Positions 5,404 to 9,933 of a DNA stretch of 9,933 bases are shown piece by piece. The stretch covers positions 1 to 9,933 of the forward strand of contig SLIS01000380.1 in the NCBI GenBank assembly GCA_007135505.1, written 5' to 3'. The notes beneath the pieces are model-generated. The model saw nothing but the letters and a program-made list of their open reading frames with translations. It made no database searches and was not told the DNA's origin. The position numbers were made by a program, and so were the translations under genes. This DNA is from Halovivax sp. (lineage in GTDB: Archaea; Halobacteriota; Halobacteria; Halobacteriales; Natrialbaceae). Position 1 is the stretch's first letter, and every line of letters begins with the position of its first letter.

Positions 5404-7143
5404 ATGGACGTACACCTCGTCGGCGACGATCCGGTCCGTGAGGAAGTCGCCGCCGCACTGGGCGACGTAGACATCGGCGTCGAAGCCGCGACGGTCGAGG
5501 AGATCGAGGCAGCACACCTCGCCGTGGTCACCGACGTCGCCGGTTCAGATCGCTTTCAGTACGCATCCGAGCGCGCTCGGGCCGGAGACACCCCGTGGAT
5601 CGCAGTCGAGGTCGGTGGGGTCGGTGGCCAGGCCATCGTCGCGGTGGACGCAGCGGTCAGCGGATTCGGACCGAGCACGGCCTGTTTCGACTGCTTACGG
5701 GCCCGGGTCGGTTCGACTCGAGAAGAGTACGTAACTGCCGGGAATCCCCGCGGCGACCGGTCGACGGTCAGACTCGCCGGCGCGATCGCCGGACGCGAGT
5801 GCGTGCGGATTCTCGCCGGCGACGAGGAGTCCATCCTCGGATCGGTCGTGGAACTACCGTACGCCAGACGGACGCTACACCCGGTACCAGTCTGTCGGTG
5901 TAACCAAGTTGGTCGCGACCGGGCCCTCGATCTGAGTGACGAGGCCGATCGCTCACTCGAGGAGACGGTCGACCGGATGGAGCAGTCGATCGACGACCGA
6001 ATCGGACTTATCCGCTCCATCGGCGAAATCGACTCGTATCCGGCACCGTACTACATGTCAACACTCGCGGACACCTCGACGTACAGTGAGACCCCCGCAC
6101 CAGCCAATGCGGCGGGCGTCGACGAGGACTGGAACCGCGCATTCGTCAAAGCGATCGGTGAGGGACTCGAACGGTACTGCGCCGGCGTCTATCGTGAACC
6201 GGACTTCGTTGAAGCGCGTGCGGACGAACTCGACCACGTCGTGAGGCCGACCGCGCTCGTTCGACCGACGGACTCGGAGCCGTTCGATCCGAGTGCCACC
6301 CGCCGATGGGTAGAGGGACGGAACCTCCACCGCGACGAACCGACGCACCTCCTCGCTGACGTCGTCCACTTCCCACAGCCCGACGGGGGCCTCGTCCCGC
6401 AGATAACGACCGGACTGGGGCTCGGTTCGTCCACGACCGACGCGCTCGTCTCCGGGCTCACCGAGGTTATCGAGCGCGACGCGACCATGCTGGCGTGGTA
6501 CTCGACCTTCGAACCGCTCGCGCTGGAACTCGAAGACGAGCCGTTCGAGCGACTGGAACGCCGGCTCGCGAGCGAGGGGTTGACGGTGACGCCGCTGCTG
6601 GTCACTCAGGATGTCGACGTTCCCGTCGTGAGCGTCGCCGTCCATCGATCGGGCCCCGACACGGACTGGCCAGCGTTCGCGGTCGGCTCGGCGGCCTCAC
6701 TCGACGTCACCAAGGCTGCTCGGAACGCGCTGGCTGAGGCAACGCAGAACTGGATGGAGCTTCGATCGATCGGTCCCGACGAGGCGGACGAAGCAGGCGC
6801 GTGGATCGGCTCCTACGCCACGTTTCCCGAAGCCGCTCGATCGTTCGTCGACCCGGCGTCGTCGGTCGCGGCAGAAACCGTCGGCCCGAATCCGGTACCC
6901 GCCGGCGCAGCCGCCGTCGACGGTCTCCTCGACCGCCTGGACGCGGCGGGCCTCGAGGCCTACGCCGCCAGGGTTACCACACGGGACGTCGACGCACTCG
7001 GTTTCGAGGCCGTTCGCGTCGTCGTCCCGGGCGCCCAGCCGCTCTTCACGTCGGATCCGTACTTCGGCGAGCGGGCAGAAACCGTTCCACACGATCTCGG
7101 CTTCGAGCCACTTCTCGATCGCGACCCACACCCGTACCCGTAA
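5404..7143 (+). CDS. YcaO-domain protein with N-terminal Cys4 E1-like segment
   Basis: A 579-residue cytoplasmic YcaO enzyme. YcaO proteins use ATP to activate peptide backbone amides, forming azolines or thioamides. The first ~170 residues resemble a reduced E1/ThiF-like domain: an initial beta-alpha unit (MDVHLVGDDPVREEV) and four cysteines in CFDC (94-97) and CRC (164-166), a likely structural zinc site. No glycine-rich ATP loop is clear, so this part is probably non-catalytic. A helical linker (about 175-205) leads to the YcaO domain, with ATP/Mg-binding motifs KAIGEGLER (249-257), GLGLGSSTTDA (337-347), EVIERD (354-359) and AEATQNW (444-450). The chain ends in PHPYP (575-579), a PxPxP C-terminus typical of azoline-forming YcaOs. 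No precursor peptide, dehydrogenase or TfuA gene is in the window. Substrate is unknown; an RRE-like leader-binding domain is not evident. Confidence 0.92.
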   Translation: MDVHLVGDDPVREEVAAALGDVDIGVEAATVEEIEAAHLAVVTDVAGSDRFQYASERARAGDTPWIAVEVGGVGGQAIVAVDAAVSGFGPSTACFDCLRARVGSTREEYVTAGNPRGDRSTVRLAGAIAGRECVRILAGDEESILGSVVELPYARRTLHPVPVCRCNQVGRDRALDLSDEADRSLEETVDRMEQSIDDRIGLIRSIGEIDSYPAPYYMSTLADTSTYSETPAPANAAGVDEDWNRAFVKAIGEGLERYCAGVYREPDFVEARADELDHVVRPTALVRPTDSEPFDPSATRRWVEGRNLHRDEPTHLLADVVHFPQPDGGLVPQITTGLGLGSSTTDALVSGLTEVIERDATMLAWYSTFEPLALELEDEPFERLERRLASEGLTVTPLLVTQDVDVPVVSVAVHRSGPDTDWPAFAVGSAASLDVTKAARNALAEATQNWMELRSIGPDEADEAGAWIGSYATFPEAARSFVDPASSVAAETVGPNPVPAGAAAVDGLLDRLDAAGLEAYAARVTTRDVDALGFEAVRVVVPGAQPLFTSDPYFGERAETVPHDLGFEPLLDRDPHPYP

Positions 7144-7183
7144 TCGCCTCGTACGGGGTCGCTCTCGATTCGACGCCCAGCCG

Positions 7184-7588
7184 TCACCGATAGTCGATGT
7201 CGACGTCGAGTCCGTCGTCGGTGATAGTCACGTTGATCCGCTGTGTACTATCGCCGATGAGCGTCTCTTCGACCGCTGCAACGCCGGGTTCCTCGTCTGG
7301 TTCCGTCTCGTCCGGTGGTTCCATCAGTGTGATCTCGACGTACAAGTCCGAGTTCGAGAGCCGCCCGGGCGTCGCGGTCGAGTCCGTCGGGACGCTGAAG
7401 GACGCGTCGAATGTCTGGCGATCCGTCTCCAGTTCGTGGGCAGTGATCGTTACGTTCCGATCGACGTCGGTCACGTTTTCCACGCGGATTATCACGGGGA
7501 GACTGAGACGCATCTCGTTGATCAGGTAGCCGAGAAACCCGAATGCGGACAGGCCACCGAGCGCCGCGAGCAGGGTCCGACGGTTCAC
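7184..7588 (-). CDS. Small exported protein, Tat-like signal, GTG start
   Basis: A 134-residue protein of unknown function, most likely exported or membrane-anchored. It begins with GTG at 7588: VNRRTLLAALGG, then a hydrophobic stretch to about residue 23, typical of haloarchaeal Tat signals or N-terminal anchors. No lipobox is seen. Residues 30-134 are beta-strand-like (VIIRVENVTDVDRNVTITAHEL, then an acidic PPDETEPDEEPG loop near 91-102), as in immunoglobulin-like secreted domains. The GTG was chosen because the frame continues upstream antisense to guaB with Ser/Arg-rich composition, while the ATG at codon 26 would remove the signal. It lies 121 bp downstream of guaB on the same strand and converges on the YcaO gene 40 bp away. 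No clear promoter is seen. Confidence 0.72.
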   Translation of the reverse strand: MNRRTLLAALGGLSAFGFLGYLINEMRLSLPVIIRVENVTDVDRNVTITAHELETDRQTFDASFSVPTDSTATPGRLSNSDLYVEITLMEPPDETEPDEEPGVAAVEETLIGDSTQRINVTITDDGLDVDIDYR

Positions 7589-7632
7589 AGTCGAGGGGAG
7601 GTGGTGGAAACTCCTGAGTGTTTCGACCTGCC

Positions 7633-7689
7633 CTGTCGACTCGCGTGAAACCGTTCCGATTCGTGGGGACTGCGAGGCGAAGTCGACAG
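7633..7689 (-). repeat. Inverted repeat downstream of guaB
   Basis: CTGTCGACT (7633-7641) and AGTCGACAG (7681-7689) are perfect 9-bp inverted arms, extended by CGC/GCG across a one-base bulge, with a 32-nt loop. It starts 21 nt beyond the guaB stop on the guaB strand. A 3'-end stabilising or terminating hairpin is possible, though no T-tract follows. It may also be a site upstream of the 7588 gene. Confidence 0.4.
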
Positions 7690-7709
7690 CGGACAACGAG
7701 ACCGTGTCG

Positions 7710-9212
7710 TCACTCCGAATTGGGGGAGTAGTTGGGCGCTTCGTCCGTGATGACGACGTCGTGGGCGTGACTTTCGGTCTGGCCGGCCGAGGAGACGCGG
7801 ACGAACTCCGATCGTTCCTTGAACTCCGGGATCGTGCCCGCGCCGACGTAGCCCATGCCGGATTGCATGCCACCCGAGAGCTGGTGCAACTCGGATCGTA
7901 GCGTGCCTTTGTACGGCGTCGCCGCTTCGACGCCCTCGGGGACGTAGTCCTCGTCGTCCTCGGGATCTTCCTTGAGGTACCGGTCCGTGTCGCCGGATTT
8001 CATTGCACCGACGGAGCCCATTCCGCGGTACTGTTTGTACTTCTTGCCGTTCATCGTGACGACTCTGCCGGGTGCTTCGTCGGTACCGGCGAAGTACGAG
8101 CCGAGCATGACGGCGTCCGCGCCGGCGGCGATCGCCTTGATCGCGTCACCCGAGTAGCGGATGCCACCGTCGGCGATAACGGGAACGTCCTGCGAGGCGG
8201 CCACGTCCGCGACCTGCGAGACGGCGGTGATCTGAGGCATTCCTGCGCCGGAGACGACCCGGGTGGTGCAGATAGAGCCCGGCCCGATGCCGACCTTGAT
8301 GCCGTCGGCGAAGTCGACGAGATCTTCTGCAGCCTCGCGGGTACCGACGTTGCCGACCACGACGTCGGCATCGACCGTTTCCGAGATCTCTCTCGCCCCG
8401 TCGATGACGTTCAGGTTGTGCGCGTGAGCCGTATCGATGAACAGAACGTCAGCGCCGGCCTCGTCGGCCGCCCGGGCCCGGTCGGTCTCGAAGGGACTGA
8501 CGGCGACGCCACAGCGTAACCGTCCGCTCTCGTCGCGGACGGCTTCCTTGTACTCTCGACGCTGGAGGATGCCCTGCATCGTGACGAGACCGACGAGCAG
8601 ATTCTCGTCGTCGACGACCGGGACCCGTTCGATCTTGTGATCGTACATCAGATCGAAGGCTTCGCGCGGATCGATGTCCTGTGGCGCCGTGATTACCTCG
8701 TCGGTCATGGCCTCGGTGACCGGGTCGTCTTCGTTCACCTCCAGGTGCGGACGAATGTCGGTGCTCGAGATGATCCCCAGCACCTCGCCTCCGGTATTGA
8801 CGACCGGTGCCCCGCCGACGCCCTGCCGGGCCATGAACTCGTCGACCTCGCGGATGGTCATTTCCGGATCGGCCGTGACGACGGCGTCGAGCGGAATAAT
8901 CAGTTCGTCGGCCCGCTTGACTCGCTCGATCTCCTCGACCATCCGGTCGATCGTCATGTTTCGGTGCAAGACGCCGACCCCGCCGTGCCGGGCCATCGCG
9001 ATTGCCATCTCGCTCTCGGTGACGGTGTCCATCGCGGCGGACAGGATCGGAACGGACACCTCGACGGATTTCGAAACCCGCGAGGCGAGGTCGGCGTCGT
9101 CTGGTTCGACCCGGCTCTCTTTCGGTCGAAGTAGGACGTCGTCAAACGTCAGCGCCTCCGGGACATGTAGCTTTCCGGAGTAAAAGTCATCAGGTGGAGT
9201 ATCGTTCGCCAT
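7710..9212 (-). CDS. guaB: Inosine-5'-monophosphate dehydrogenase
   Basis: A 500-residue cytoplasmic enzyme oxidising IMP to XMP with NAD+, the first and rate-setting step of GMP synthesis. It has the standard order: N-terminal barrel start ([10 protein letters not shown], residues 21-30), tandem CBS domains (about 105-225) inserted in the barrel, then the second barrel half. Catalytic Cys315 sits in GPGSICTTR (310-318). The IMP phosphate site [10 protein letters not shown] spans 347-356, and the mobile flap begins with RGMGS (396-400). The Arg411-Tyr412 dyad that activates water is intact in DTDRYLKED. Length matches the family. The start at 9212 fits the family N-terminus, and a T-rich box lies about 28 nt upstream. 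No guaA is in the window. The CBS pair suggests regulation by nucleotides, as known for the family. Confidence 0.98.
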   Translation of the reverse strand: MANDTPPDDFYSGKLHVPEALTFDDVLLRPKESRVEPDDADLASRVSKSVEVSVPILSAAMDTVTESEMAIAMARHGGVGVLHRNMTIDRMVEEIERVKRADELIIPLDAVVTADPEMTIREVDEFMARQGVGGAPVVNTGGEVLGIISSTDIRPHLEVNEDDPVTEAMTDEVITAPQDIDPREAFDLMYDHKIERVPVVDDENLLVGLVTMQGILQRREYKEAVRDESGRLRCGVAVSPFETDRARAADEAGADVLFIDTAHAHNLNVIDGAREISETVDADVVVGNVGTREAAEDLVDFADGIKVGIGPGSICTTRVVSGAGMPQITAVSQVADVAASQDVPVIADGGIRYSGDAIKAIAAGADAVMLGSYFAGTDEAPGRVVTMNGKKYKQYRGMGSVGAMKSGDTDRYLKEDPEDDEDYVPEGVEAATPYKGTLRSELHQLSGGMQSGMGYVGAGTIPEFKERSEFVRVSSAGQTESHAHDVVITDEAPNYSPNSE

Positions 9213-9236
9213 GTAAACTGTCCCCCCGTGAGGCCC

Positions 9237-9240
9237 AAAA
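9237..9240 (-). promoter_or_regulatory. T-rich box upstream of guaB
   Basis: On the minus strand CGCTTTTGGG places TTTT about 28 nt before the guaB ATG. A G6 run at 9222-9227 (minus strand) lies 8 nt or so before the ATG and could pair weakly with the 16S 3' end. Both are modest signals. Confidence 0.35.
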
Positions 9241-9347
9241 GCGTTGCGAGATACGTTAGCGAAGGATGGACCCGGCAGGCGTTTCGTTCAAGTCAAACGA
9301 TCACGGGTTCCGCTATCGAGCGCGACGAATTGTCAATAACAGCGCCA

Positions 9348-9402
9348 CTTCGAGCGATTCGTTCGTTCCCGGCTGGCCGGACGAACAGAGAATCGTTCGA
9401 GG
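9348..9402 (+). repeat. Long imperfect hairpin, 23 base pairs
   Basis: By hand pairing, 9348-9354 pairs with 9396-9402 (two G-U), 9355-9360 with 9390-9395, 9361-9366 with 9381-9386 and 9369-9372 with 9377-9380, around a CTGG loop. There are two small bulges (9367-9368 and 9387-9389). The G-U pairs work only for a plus-strand RNA. It could be part of a structured RNA, a transcript end, or a mobile-element end. Confidence 0.5.
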
Positions 9403-9648
9403 GTAGACGGGAGGCTTGGGGTGGGCAATGCGATTGGCGAGCGGCTCGGAAGATTGACTCGATGACGACTCTCTGTCCTAGTGACCAATCGGTCCGTTTT
9501 CCTCGGCAAATCCTGCCAGATGTCCATTTGATTTGGCCAGACATACATCGATGCGGCATGAAAACCCGTCTCACGCAACGTTTAATGACGGGGCGACCGG
9601 TTTTCTTCGCATGGACGCTGTAATGGCAACCAATTCCCGCAACGCTGG

Positions 9649-9933
9649 ATGGACGAGTCGCGACTTCGTCTCCACACTTATTTTCGGGAAACAGCCAATT
9701 ACAGCGCGGGGGATTTTGTGGATCATCTGGAACGCATTTTGAAAACATACCCCGGTCAACCGTTGTTCCTTCTTGTGGATGAAGACGGCAGTTACCACTG
9801 GACTTATATCCAGCAAGCGGGACTTGAGCGCCTGGACCTGAACATCACGGGCGCGCTTCAACTACCGTCAGCCGGCATGCAGGGACAAAATATTCGCGTT
9901 TTTGTTGTCCAAATACAACTGAAGGAAGCATGA
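9649..9933 (+). pseudogene. Probable IS630-type transposase C-terminal remnant
   Basis: A 94-codon ORF ending at the last base of the window. Hand-counted GC over 9661-9933 is about 50%, well below the flanking genes, and the product is not acidic. Residues 19-50 read like the segment around the second DDE aspartate in IS630/Tc1-type transposases: a helix ending DHLERILKTYPGQPL, then LFLLVDEDGSYH, with Asp44 and His50. Further on, LP at 72-73 and LKEA at the C-terminus fall where those proteins have the LPxYSPxLNPIE...LK motif, but the centre of that motif is degraded. The N-terminal two thirds of a transposase is missing; stops at 9583 and 9586 close the frame upstream. No terminal inverted repeat is recognised. 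The family assignment is tentative; a short unrelated transferred gene is the alternative. Confidence 0.45.

Larger units (their letters stand above)
9213..9648. other. Gene-poor region between guaB and the right-end ORF
   Basis: About 430 bp without a gene I can support. It contains the guaB promoter region at its left, a long imperfect hairpin (9348-9402) and, to the right, a falling GC content approaching the transposase-like ORF. A plus-strand frame from 9228 to 9623 is open for 131 codons with nothing opposing it that I trust. However, its product is basic and Arg-rich, unlike the other proteins here, so I do not call it. Confidence 0.55.

Noticed and set aside
7589..7873. Upstream extension of the exported-protein frame
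   Set aside because: It runs antisense to guaB, is Ser/Arg-rich and would place the signal sequence inside the protein. The GTG at 7588 is preferred.
9228..9623. 131-codon plus-strand frame beside guaB
   Set aside because: The product is basic and Arg-rich with no motif, and the region contains a hairpin and the guaB promoter. Absence of a trusted opposing gene keeps it only as a weak possibility.
9293..9748. 151-codon minus-strand frame
   Set aside because: It is rich in Cys, Arg and Pro with no recognisable domain and overlaps the transposase-like ORF.

Overview
The window looks like chromosomal DNA of a haloarchaeon (class Halobacteria). The sequence is GC-rich and the predicted proteins are very acidic. 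Shine-Dalgarno motifs are mostly missing, while T-rich TATA-like boxes lie about 28-30 nt before several ATGs, the usual arrangement for leaderless haloarchaeal transcripts. Twin-arginine signal sequences and archaeal dodecin and halocyanin types fit this too. Genus cannot be decided from the sequence alone.

Layout: a Tat/lipobox blue-copper (halocyanin-like) protein on the minus strand (169-693) is separated by a 332-bp divergent gap from a two-TM small membrane protein (1026-1250). Histidinol dehydrogenase hisD (1286-2566) follows with its own promoter. Next come an IscA/HesB-type Fe-S assembly protein (2731-3099), a convergent dodecin (3131-3331, minus) and a divergent DHH/DHHA1 phosphoesterase (3453-4541). 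Then a 69-aa acidic protein (4635-4844) lies 31 bp before a COG1325-type RNA-binding protein (4876-5313). A 579-aa YcaO protein (5404-7143) with an N-terminal zinc-tetrad E1-like segment follows. It is convergent with a small GTG-started exported protein (7184-7588, minus), which lies downstream of IMP dehydrogenase guaB (7710-9212, minus). The right end (9213-9933) has a gene-poor stretch with a long hairpin, then a lower-GC ORF that resembles the end of an IS630-type transposase.

Most of this is housekeeping: histidine and GMP synthesis, Fe-S assembly, flavin storage, RNA metabolism and electron transfer. Genes appear to be transcribed mostly singly. The only likely operon pair is the 69-aa protein with the RNA-binding protein.

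The item most worth pursuing is the YcaO protein. It has the ATP-binding residues of a YcaO amide-backbone-modifying enzyme, a Cys4 segment and a C-terminal PxPxP, but no recognisable precursor peptide, dehydrogenase or TfuA partner is nearby. Several promoter-proximal repeats and palindromes (hisD, dodecin/DHH, YcaO, halocyanin) are candidate regulator sites.
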